From assembly GCA_026416665.1 (NCBI GenBank), contig JAOAET010000051.1, positions 203,800 to 239,409 of the forward strand: a stretch of DNA of 35,610 nt, written 5' to 3'. How positions within the stretch are numbered: position 1 is the first letter of the stretch; every line of letters starts with the position of its first letter. Positions 16,860 to 24,051 of the stretch are shown in pieces. The translations under genes and the position numbers were made by a program. The notes under the pieces are model-generated. The model made no database searches and was not told where the DNA came from. It saw nothing but the letters and a program-made list of their open reading frames with translations. This stretch comes from Candidatus Omnitrophota bacterium. Its GTDB lineage: Bacteria; Omnitrophota; Gorgyraeia; Gygaellales; Profunditerraquicolaceae.

Positions 16860-17717
16860 TTATTGGGCAATGGGAACGAAATCCGTCTCTTGGACAATAC
16901 GTTGTCCCTCGGCAGATAAAGCAAAATCAATGAACTTCTTTACTAAACCTTGTGGCTGGCAACTAGTATATAGAAATAATGGTCTTGAAATAGGATATAT
17001 CCCCGAGCGAACATTTTCTATAGTAGGTAAAACCGCTTCAGAATTTTCGTCACTTGCAATAGACAAAACTTTTTGCTTTTGGGAGATATAACCCATTCCG
17101 TAATAACCAATAGCTGAAGGGTTGTTGGCTACCTCATCAGCAATTGCTTGTGAAGAAGGCAACATCAATGCCCACGGTGCAAATTCTTCTTTTGAATTAG
17201 GATCATTTTTTCTTAGCACGTGTTCCTTAAAATAAACGTGTGTACCAGAATTTACCTCGCGCGAAAGAATAACTATTGAAGCATCTTTACCACCTAATTC
17301 CTTCCAATTTTTTATCTTACCGCTAAAGATATCTGCCAGTTGTTTTAGTGTTAACCGAGAAATAGGATTTGAAGGGTGCACTACAACTACTATACCATCT
17401 AATGCTACCTTTATCTCATAAGGAGAAATTCCCTTTTTCTTTGCTAACTCTATTTCTTTTTCTTTGATAATGCGTGAACTCATTGCCAAGTCACAAGTAC
17501 CACTTAAAAGACTGGCAATACCTGTTCCTGAGCCACCGCCAGTTACTGCAATAAAATCAGATGGATTCTTTTCCATATATTTCTCTGCCCAGGCTTGGGC
17601 AAGATTAACCATTGTGTCAGAGCCTTTAATCTGCAAGGAGTTGTTAGCAGCATAAGAAAAAATGCTAAGGCCTAAAATAACTAAAATTATATAAATACCA
17701 ACAAATATCTTCCTCAT
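16860..17717 (-). CDS. pstS: Phosphate-binding protein PstS (copy 1)
   Basis: Periplasmic high-affinity phosphate receptor of 285 residues. A signal peptide (about 1-24, ending S-Y-A) precedes the mature start. Phosphate-ligand loops are I-K-G-S-D-T-M, T-G-G-G-S-G-T-G-I and S-R-E-V-N-S-G-T, and I-S-R-P-L-F-L-Y occurs near the end. The start follows AAAGGAG. It is the first gene after the perfect promoter and heads the operon with pstC, pstA, two pstB genes and phoU. Compared with the second PstS it has an extra segment after S-G-T (around N-D-P-N-S-K-E-E), so the two receptors have diverged. Confidence 0.95.
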   Translation of the reverse strand: MRKIFVGIYIILVILGLSIFSYAANNSLQIKGSDTMVNLAQAWAEKYMEKNPSDFIAVTGGGSGTGIASLLSGTCDLAMSSRIIKEKEIELAKKKGISPYEIKVALDGIVVVVHPSNPISRLTLKQLADIFSGKIKNWKELGGKDASIVILSREVNSGTHVYFKEHVLRKNDPNSKEEFAPWALMLPSSQAIADEVANNPSAIGYYGMGYISQKQKVLSIASDENSEAVLPTIENVRSGIYPISRPLFLYTSCQPQGLVKKFIDFALSAEGQRIVQETDFVPIAQ

Positions 17718-17757
17718 ATTTTTTCTCCTTTCTAAACAATCTTTTCAAAGTGGATTT

Positions 17758-17786
17758 ATTATAATACATGGTAACTAAACTGTCAA
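17758..17786 (-). promoter_or_regulatory. Consensus sigma-70 promoter of the first pst operon
   Basis: TTGACA (17786-17781) and TATAAT (17763-17758) on the minus strand are separated by exactly 17 bases, a perfect match to consensus. Transcription would start near 17751, about 34 bases before the pstS ATG. Such a strong promoter suggests high basal output. I see no convincing Pho box; a repressor could act, but none is visible. Confidence 0.82.
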
Positions 17787-17808
17787 AGCTATCACTAGAT
17801 TATATTTG

Positions 17809-17817
17809 TGGTATAAT
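17809..17817 (+). promoter_or_regulatory. Extended -10 promoter placing transcription start on the ROK ATG
   Basis: TGG-TATAAT (17809-17817) is an extended -10 element with no recognisable -35 at normal spacing. Standard geometry puts +1 at 17824, the A of the ATG of the ROK kinase. The transcript should thus be leaderless. It is divergent from the pst promoter, 50 bases away. Confidence 0.6.
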
Positions 17818-17823
17818 ATAACT

Positions 17824-18789
17824 ATGAAACAAAAATTTTTTATCGGCATAGATGTTGGCGGAACAAAGATTTCCGCAGGCCTACTTACCTCTGGTGGAAA
17901 AATTCTACAGCGTAGCAAAGTATCTACACCCCAAAAGGCATCTTGCCATGATGTTGCCTCAACAATTGAACAACTTATAAATGTTTTATTGCAAAAGGCA
18001 AAAATTAACAAAAAAAATATTGGTGGAATTGGTTTGGGTATTCCGGGAATAGTAGATATTTCTAAAGGCCGAATCATCAATACGCCTAATATGCAACTTG
18101 CTGGTAACAAATTAGTTGACTTATTGAGAAAATCCTTTCACTGTCGCCTAAAAATAGGAAATGATGTAAATCTCGGCCTGCTCGGTGAACAGTGGCGAGG
18201 AGTTGCCAAAGGCAAGAAAAATGTTATCGGTGTATTTGTAGGTACGGGCTTGGGTGGTGCTATCTTAGTTGAAGAGAAACTTTTTAGTGGCTGGCAACAT
18301 GCTGCTGGTGAGATTGGTCATATGATTATGGACCTTAATGGCCCAAGATGTAGTTGCGGTAATCGAGGATGTCTTGAATCACTAAGCAGCCGTTGGGCGA
18401 TAGAACGAGACATTCTCAGTGAATTGGAAGACGGTCGTAAAAGCGTAATAAAAAAATTTATTAAAAAAGGCGCTAAAAAAATAAAGAGTAAAATGTTACG
18501 CAAGGCACTTAAAAAACATGATAAATTAGTGGAGGAGGTATTAAGTGATGCTTCCGTTACTCTCGGCAAGGCTTGCATATCCCTACGTCATATCTTTGAT
18601 CCTGAAATGATTGTCTTTGGGGGAGGGGTTATCGAGGCCTGTGCTAACTTTATGCTACCAATAATCCGGCGTACTATAAAAAAAGACCCTTTCTTTGCTA
18701 AACTTAAATCTTGCCAGATTGTCAAGGCCTCTCTTGGTGATGATGCTATCATAATCGGAGCATGCTCATTAGTAGTGCATAATCATTAA
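17824..18789 (+). CDS. ROK family sugar kinase (glucokinase-like) with lysine-rich insert
   Basis: A 321-residue ROK kinase. It has the phosphate-binding loop I-G-I-D-V-G-G-T-K (7-15), catalytic Asp114 in G-N-D-V-N, G-x-G-L-G-G, and the zinc site H166 with C176-x-C-G-x-x-x-C183-x-E. This fits glucokinase-type ROK proteins; the exact sugar is not readable. Residues about 205-233 are very rich in Lys/Arg (R-K-S-V-I-K-K-F-I-K-K-G-A-K-K-I-K), unusual for the family. The ATG at 17824 is preferred to a TTG at 17806 because the -10 element overlaps the extension. It is the only plus-strand gene in the phosphate island, and its stop abuts the stop of the HD gene. Use of polyphosphate as donor is possible but unproven. 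Confidence 0.9.
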   Translation: MKQKFFIGIDVGGTKISAGLLTSGGKILQRSKVSTPQKASCHDVASTIEQLINVLLQKAKINKKNIGGIGLGIPGIVDISKGRIINTPNMQLAGNKLVDLLRKSFHCRLKIGNDVNLGLLGEQWRGVAKGKKNVIGVFVGTGLGGAILVEEKLFSGWQHAAGEIGHMIMDLNGPRCSCGNRGCLESLSSRWAIERDILSELEDGRKSVIKKFIKKGAKKIKSKMLRKALKKHDKLVEEVLSDASVTLGKACISLRHIFDPEMIVFGGGVIEACANFMLPIIRRTIKKDPFFAKLKSCQIVKASLGDDAIIIGACSLVVHNH

Positions 18790-19461
18790 TTAAATTATAT
18801 CTCTGCGCAATAAATTTTCCTTAGATGGTTTAGTTGACAAGGCGGTCCAAATAATTTTTACTCTACGCCTATAAGTTTTTTGGAAAAGGTCTGTCTTTTT
18901 TTCGGCTTTTTCTTTATCTTCTCTGGTAAAACCACTGCCTTTTACTTGCATTATCACTAAATTGGGTAAAATATTACAGCGTATTTCTTTAACCTTAGAT
19001 TTATGTGCATAGTCTAAGCCATCAGCCAGACGGACAAAAGAAGCAAGTTTACAAACAATCTTTTGTGTATAAGGGGCCAGTGTAGAAAAATATTTATGGG
19101 ATTTTTTAGGTAGAGATTTCCGGTGATAACGTGCAATTAAACCTATTATTACACGTTGCCTATCCGATATTGGAAGCGTATGGTCTTGCATAATCAGTTC
19201 TAAGGAACTTTTATGATGAAATTTTTTACCGAGTTTCCACCCAATATCATGTAACAATGCCCCCGCCTCTATAAGCATTCTTTTCCTAACAGATAAATTA
19301 TGTAAATTGTGTAATTCATCAAATAAATTAACTGCCAAACGGGACACCTGTTGAGAATGTCTATGGTCATATTGGTAAAGAGAGACAAAATTTAAACTTT
19401 TTTTTATTAAAGGGTCTCTTCTAATCTCTTCCAAATCTTTTGTTCTTGTTGCCTGCGCCAT
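18790..19461 (-). CDS. Stand-alone HD-domain protein related to the Ppx/GppA C-terminal domain
   Basis: A 223-residue soluble protein made almost entirely of an HD phosphohydrolase domain: His35, the H71-D72 pair in L-L-H-D-I-G, a downstream H-H-K, the I-A-R-Y-H-R-K motif and R-L-A-D-G-L-D-Y-A-H-K. The same landmarks occur in the same order in the C-terminal part of the Ppx/GppA homologue encoded at 22336-23883 (L-H-D-I-G, H-H-K-H, I-A-R-Y-H-R-K, R-L-A-N-A-L-D-C-S-H-K). It therefore looks like a freed copy of that domain rather than a generic HD enzyme. Its start (ATG at 19461) lies 55 bases inside the CHAD gene with no clear Shine-Dalgarno, so a shorter start, such as the TTG at 19434, is possible. 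Substrate unknown; polyphosphate or a nucleotide is plausible from context. Confidence 0.82.
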   Translation of the reverse strand: MAQATRTKDLEEIRRDPLIKKSLNFVSLYQYDHRHSQQVSRLAVNLFDELHNLHNLSVRKRMLIEAGALLHDIGWKLGKKFHHKSSLELIMQDHTLPISDRQRVIIGLIARYHRKSLPKKSHKYFSTLAPYTQKIVCKLASFVRLADGLDYAHKSKVKEIRCNILPNLVIMQVKGSGFTREDKEKAEKKTDLFQKTYRRRVKIIWTALSTKPSKENLLRRDII

Positions 19462-20303
19462 AATCTTGTAAATTGCCGATATTTTTTAATCCTCTGCTGT
19501 CTACATATTTGTTGAATGTGTTTTATACCTGCTGTGTAGCGAGCATCTTCTTTGTGCGTCTTTTTTAAGTGGGGTATCTGCGCCAACCATACATCATATT
19601 CATGCAAATCACCAAGCACATCCTGGAGGCGTTTTGCCTCTTTCATATATGGTGTAAATTTCTTACCATATAAGGCTTCTAAAATCTCTAAACTGTAACG
19701 TAACTGTTTAGCAGAAATTCGTAACGCATGTAAAAGTTCTGCATTATAAGTATCTTTTAAAGAATAAGATATTTTTAACATCGCCTTAAGTTTTTTGAAT
19801 ACGATACGACGTGTCCGTTTCTGAAGAGACCTCTCGAGATACTCTTTTTGATATTCTTGAATAATTTGTATATATCTGCTTAATCGGTGAAATAATCTTT
19901 TTTTCTCAAAAGTTTTTAGCAAAGATTCAATTTTTTTTGATACTGCATTTCGTCGTAACTGCAATGTTTTAAGTATTACTCTAAGACCATATCTTAACAA
20001 ATTGTTTGTTTTCTTCTTAAGCAAAATTTGAATAAACATAATCTGCACATCCAACTGACGTGCCTCTCCAAGTGTTTTACCAAGAAGACGAATCCTTTTC
20101 TTAATTTTTTTTAATTTTTTTCTAGGGAAAACTTCTCGCACAAAAGCAAATGCAGCACGTAATCGGCGTGAATATACCCGCATACGATGTAGTGGCTCTA
20201 CATCCTTGCTATTTTGTAAAAGTGGGATTTCTTTTCTTATCTTCTCAATGTATTCTTTAAGAATATCAGCGATTTTTGGGGACAGAGATTTTTTTTGCTT
20301 CAT
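19407..20303 (-). CDS. CHAD domain protein (polyphosphate-binding)
   Basis: A 298-residue, very basic helical protein with the two CHAD repeats. The first has L-H39-R-M-R-V-Y-S-R-R-L-R, and the second L-H192-A-L-R-I-S-A-K-Q-L-R-Y. The spaced His/Arg/Lys residues form the positive groove that binds polyphosphate in characterised CHAD proteins. Lysine/arginine-rich helices run between them. It overlaps the ppk stop by 4 bases (ATGA), so it is almost certainly co-translated with polyphosphate kinase. It may direct proteins to polyphosphate granules or bind the polymer; no catalytic motif is seen. Confidence 0.9.
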   Translation of the reverse strand: MKQKKSLSPKIADILKEYIEKIRKEIPLLQNSKDVEPLHRMRVYSRRLRAAFAFVREVFPRKKLKKIKKRIRLLGKTLGEARQLDVQIMFIQILLKKKTNNLLRYGLRVILKTLQLRRNAVSKKIESLLKTFEKKRLFHRLSRYIQIIQEYQKEYLERSLQKRTRRIVFKKLKAMLKISYSLKDTYNAELLHALRISAKQLRYSLEILEALYGKKFTPYMKEAKRLQDVLGDLHEYDVWLAQIPHLKKTHKEDARYTAGIKHIQQICRQQRIKKYRQFTRLWRRQQEQKIWKRLEETL

Positions 20304-22330
20304 GTCGTGTAAATTTTAAGTAATTCTTCCTGAGCATTAAATTTACGCTCGTTAACCTCTGGACGAGTATAGGTACCATCTATCGCAAGATATCTTACTT
20401 TCGCGGTATCCTCCCAATAAGTTTTCATTATCCAAATAAGTTTATCCTTTATAGGTTTGCGGTTAACTTCAAAGAGAAGTTCCACCCTCTTATCAAAATT
20501 TCTAGTCATCCAGTCGGCAGAAGACAGAAATACTCGCTTATCATTATTGTTTCCAAAAATGAAAATCCTTGAGTGTTCCAAGAATCTCCCCACTATACTA
20601 CGTACCTCGATAGCATGATTTTGTGCCTGTTTAGGAATAAGACAACAAATACCCCTTACCAATAGTTGTATACGCACTCCCGCATCAAAGGCCTCATATA
20701 GTTTTTCTATTATCTGCGTATCCTCTAAAGCATTCATTTTGGCAAAGATAAAACCATTACCATATTTTTTTTGGAAAGCAATCTCTTTATTAATCAAATC
20801 AAAAATATACTTGCGCAACTCATAAGGAGCATATACTATCCTCTGCAAACGACCAGGTAAAGAATAACCAGTAATAAAATTAAAGATATCGGCAACCTCT
20901 CGAGCAATGTCTTCATTAGCAGTAAAATACCCGATATCCGTGTAAATACGAGTGGTATTTTCGTTATAGTTACCTGTTGACAAGTGAACATAACGCTGAA
21001 TTCTTCCTTGTTCTTTCCTGATAATAAGCATCATCTTGGCATGCACCTTATAACCAGGCATTCCATAAATTACATGACAACCTGCTGCTTCTAAGTCCTT
21101 TGTCCAATCAATATTGCGCTCTTCCTCAAAACGCGCCTTTAATTCTACTAGAACTGTCACTTGTTTTTTATTACGAGCCGCTTCTAAAAGCGCCTTAATA
21201 ACTGCCGAGTCATCATTAGTTCGGTAAAGAGTCATCTTAATAGCAAGCACATCCCTATCCTTGGCTGCAATCTTAAGAAGATCAATTGTGGGCTGAAAAG
21301 ACTCAAAAGGCAAGTGTAGAATAAAATCTTGTTCTTTGATTATCTCAAAAATATCTTCGTATTCCATCCTTGCTGGAATAAAACTTTTATAAAGTAGTTT
21401 GGGATTTACTACAGAATTTGCCAATTCAAACAAAAATGTTAAATCTAAAAACCCATCAATACGCACAATATCATCATAAGAATACTCCAGTCCCGCACAA
21501 ATATCTTTAATAAGATCTTCGGTGGCTGGTATCTCCACCTGAAGGTTAACAACTTTGGCTTTAGGACGTTTCTTGATTTCCTGTTCAATAGCCCTTAGCA
21601 AATCTTGTGTATAATCCTCTGCAATCAACACTTCACTGTCACGAATTACCCTAAACTTAACCACTGTCTTTAAGGTATATCCTCTAAAAAACTTTGCTAA
21701 GTAATATCTAATAATCTCATCTATGAGAATAAACTTGTATTCATCCCTTTCTGAAGGAAGTTTCAGTAGTCGTGGTAATGAATACGGCAGAGGCACTATT
21801 GCCAAAAAAATATCATTATTTCTTTGTAGTTTAATAGCAAAAGCATTTGTTCTGGATGGCAATACAGGGAACGGGTGGCCGGGATCAACGGCAAGAGGCG
21901 TGACAATCGGAAAAATTGTAGTTTCAAAAAAACGCTCAACCATCTTTGCCTCTTCATTAGTTAGTTCTGTAATTCCCTTAATGAAGATCCTCTGCTCTGC
22001 TAACTGTTCCAACAAATGTTTATTAAAAATTTCGTACTGTTTACGAATAAGGTGTTCATATTTCTGGCGTATAAACTGATAAACCTCTTGAGGATAATAA
22101 CCATACGCATCTTTCTGATTATGTTTTGACTCAATAAGACGTAAAAGACCGGCTACTCGGACCATAAAGAATTCATCCAAGTTGTTAGAAAAGATTGCGC
22201 AAAAACGTAGCCGTTCAAGCAAAGGATTATCCGAGGAAACAGCTTCCTCTAATACCCTTTGATTAAATTCAAGCCAACTTAAATCTCGGTGAAAAAAACG
22301 ATAATCAGACCATTCAGATACATCCTGCAT
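20300..22330 (-). CDS. ppk1: Polyphosphate kinase PPK1
   Basis: Reversible transfer of the ATP gamma-phosphate to polyphosphate. The 676-residue length is normal for PPK1. The N-terminal domain starts with F-H-R-D-L-S-W-L-E-F-N-Q-R-V-L. The two phospholipase-D-like catalytic halves carry the essential histidines: His430 in Y-K-V-H-A-K-M-M-L, the candidate phosphohistidine, and His586 in F-L-E-H-S-R-I-F-I-F-G. S-T-G-N-Y-N-E-N-T-T and S-A-D-W-M-T-R-N are also present. It starts 5 bases after the Ppx/GppA-like gene and overlaps the CHAD gene by 4, so the genes form one translational unit. Confidence 0.96.
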   Translation of the reverse strand: MQDVSEWSDYRFFHRDLSWLEFNQRVLEEAVSSDNPLLERLRFCAIFSNNLDEFFMVRVAGLLRLIESKHNQKDAYGYYPQEVYQFIRQKYEHLIRKQYEIFNKHLLEQLAEQRIFIKGITELTNEEAKMVERFFETTIFPIVTPLAVDPGHPFPVLPSRTNAFAIKLQRNNDIFLAIVPLPYSLPRLLKLPSERDEYKFILIDEIIRYYLAKFFRGYTLKTVVKFRVIRDSEVLIAEDYTQDLLRAIEQEIKKRPKAKVVNLQVEIPATEDLIKDICAGLEYSYDDIVRIDGFLDLTFLFELANSVVNPKLLYKSFIPARMEYEDIFEIIKEQDFILHLPFESFQPTIDLLKIAAKDRDVLAIKMTLYRTNDDSAVIKALLEAARNKKQVTVLVELKARFEEERNIDWTKDLEAAGCHVIYGMPGYKVHAKMMLIIRKEQGRIQRYVHLSTGNYNENTTRIYTDIGYFTANEDIAREVADIFNFITGYSLPGRLQRIVYAPYELRKYIFDLINKEIAFQKKYGNGFIFAKMNALEDTQIIEKLYEAFDAGVRIQLLVRGICCLIPKQAQNHAIEVRSIVGRFLEHSRIFIFGNNNDKRVFLSSADWMTRNFDKRVELLFEVNRKPIKDKLIWIMKTYWEDTAKVRYLAIDGTYTRPEVNERKFNAQEELLKIYTT

Positions 22331-22335
22331 TGTAA

Positions 22336-23883
22336 CTACCCCTCTTGTATTCTTAAAATTATTTTATTACCCGAAATTTCTTCAAACATATTTTTCTTAT
22401 CTCTAAAATCAAGTTTTTCTAAGAGAAAATTTCCCTGGACAGTTACCGTAATAATCGCTTCTCGGCCACGGCTAAATTTCACTTCTAACTTCTTTACTTT
22501 TTGTTTATGGGAACAATCCAAGGCATTGGCCAGTCGTAACAAGGCACTAAGTTTCTGTACCGTAATTTGTTGCTCGCGAGAAAGTGATTGATAAAGTTGG
22601 TGGGTATCTAGAGGGGTTCCTTTGCGGTGATAACGGGCAATACAAGCAATCATTGCAATCTCTTCTTCTGTAAGACGAAATAAAGGCTGATTGGAAATGA
22701 TATATTCTGTGTGCTTATGATGTGCACGGTTGTGTATAAACATACCTATATCATGCAGATACGCTGCCAATAGAAGATATAAGGAGTCGCTCTTTTTAAG
22801 CCCCAGATTCTCTTTGAAGTTGTCAAAAAGAATATCAGAGATATCTGCTACCGCCTGGGCGTGTTTCAAGTCAACGTTATATTTTCTACACAACGCATTG
22901 GCAATACCAATAAGCTGATTTGTCTTATTGTATTTCTGTGATATTTCATAGTCCAAAAGCTCAGTAGCAAGTATTGCTTCCGCAAGAGATGCCTCTAAAA
23001 TGTATAGACCATTTGATTCTACTAAAAAGGCAAGTGTGTCCGCAATCAAAGAATATTCTACAAAAGTTTCTGCAGTCTCTGGCGGTATTTTGTAATTGCG
23101 AGAGAAATCTTCGATTCCCAAGTTGATTATCCGTTCGAAAAGCAGACGTGTATCGGTAGCGGACAATTGAAAAAACTTACTTTCAAATTTTTTTTCTTTT
23201 AATATCTCGGGAAGATACTGGGAATAGGCCTCATCTATCAATATAATATCGTGTATGGGCAAAGGGATGTTCCGTCTAAGGTGACTCAATTCATTTTCTA
23301 TGTGTTCACGGACTGCTTCAAGGTTTTCATGCTGGGTACCATCTAATCTCTCCATAAGTTGTTTCAACCGCAAAGTTCCCAAAGGCAACCCCATATTCAT
23401 AAGAGTATAACCGTATGCCATAAAAGATACATCCAGACTACCTGAGCCAAGTTCTGCGATGACCAAATTTTTTTCATGCAGTGGATACCTATCTCGTAGT
23501 CGATGATAAAGATAAGCATCTATGTAATAGACAACATCACCAACAGTTAGCACATCTATATAGAAGCCTGTCTTTCTACGTAATGCGTCAATGAAGACAT
23601 CTCTATTACGAGCCTCTCGTACTGCGGTCGTAGCAATCACATGGGGATTTGTAATAGCGTATTCATCAAGAATACGCTTATATTTTTCCAAGATGGCAAC
23701 TGTGCGATTAATACTCTCTTGAGATATTCTATCTTCAAAGAAAGTATCCTTTCCTAAACCTAAGACGCTACGTAAGGACTCTAATATCCTTATGTCTTCT
23801 TTTGCTTCTTCTGCAATCAACATCTTAACCGAGTGGCTACCAATATCAATAACCGCTGCCCTTACGGGTTCCTTTTCTTTCAT
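22336..23883 (-). CDS. Ppx/GppA phosphatase homologue with C-terminal HD domain, altered active site
   Basis: A 515-residue protein with the two-lobed actin-like fold of exopolyphosphatase/guanosine pentaphosphatase and a C-terminal HD domain (H377-D378 in L-H-D-I-G, then A-R-Y-H-R-K). The first phosphate loop is I-D13-I-G-S-H-S-V, with a His for the usual Asn. The second, normally D-I-G-G-G-S-T-E, is E144-L-G-S-G-S-L-D. The catalytic segment, normally G-x-E-E-A-R, reads G115-D-V-V-Y-Y, so both glutamates are missing. The fold is clear but exopolyphosphatase activity is doubtful; it could sense polyphosphate or ppGpp, or rely on the HD site. The start has AGGGG upstream. It heads the polyphosphate cassette. 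Confidence 0.88.
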   Translation of the reverse strand: MKEKEPVRAAVIDIGSHSVKMLIAEEAKEDIRILESLRSVLGLGKDTFFEDRISQESINRTVAILEKYKRILDEYAITNPHVIATTAVREARNRDVFIDALRRKTGFYIDVLTVGDVVYYIDAYLYHRLRDRYPLHEKNLVIAELGSGSLDVSFMAYGYTLMNMGLPLGTLRLKQLMERLDGTQHENLEAVREHIENELSHLRRNIPLPIHDIILIDEAYSQYLPEILKEKKFESKFFQLSATDTRLLFERIINLGIEDFSRNYKIPPETAETFVEYSLIADTLAFLVESNGLYILEASLAEAILATELLDYEISQKYNKTNQLIGIANALCRKYNVDLKHAQAVADISDILFDNFKENLGLKKSDSLYLLLAAYLHDIGMFIHNRAHHKHTEYIISNQPLFRLTEEEIAMIACIARYHRKGTPLDTHQLYQSLSREQQITVQKLSALLRLANALDCSHKQKVKKLEVKFSRGREAIITVTVQGNFLLEKLDFRDKKNMFEEISGNKIILRIQEG

Positions 23884-23979
23884 ATACGATTACCCCTGAA
23901 AAAATTATTCAAATTTTATTTTAAGCTGTATAAAGATAACCTTAATATGTGACTTAATACCCCTATTTATTGTAATGCG

Positions 23980-24009
23980 GCCTTAGAAGGCATGCAACAA
24001 ATATGCCTT
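23980..24009. repeat. Two overlapping inverted repeats upstream of the Ppx/GppA-like gene
   Basis: GCCTTAGAAGGC (23980-23991) is palindromic except at its two central bases. It overlaps a second inverted repeat with 7-base perfect arms: AAGGCAT (23987-23993), a 9-base spacer, and ATGCCTT (24003-24009). They lie in the 168-base gap between the giant protein gene and the Ppx/GppA-like gene. On the minus strand no U-run follows, so this is not a normal terminator for the giant gene. An operator or RNA structure is possible. Confidence 0.4.
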
Positions 24010-24051
24010 AGTTTTATTTAACCGGACTATTAACAGCATTTAAAACCAATA

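Noticed and set aside
17780-17794. CTGTCA / CTATCA words in the pstS-ROK gap as a possible Pho box
   Set aside because: The two words are 9 bases apart rather than the 11-base period of a Pho box, and they overlap the -35 region of a consensus promoter. No PhoB gene is visible.
18790-23883. A possible (p)ppGpp synthetase/hydrolase (Rel/Spo) role for the HD proteins
   Set aside because: The motifs match the Ppx C-terminal domain, and there is no synthetase, TGS or ACT domain in either protein.
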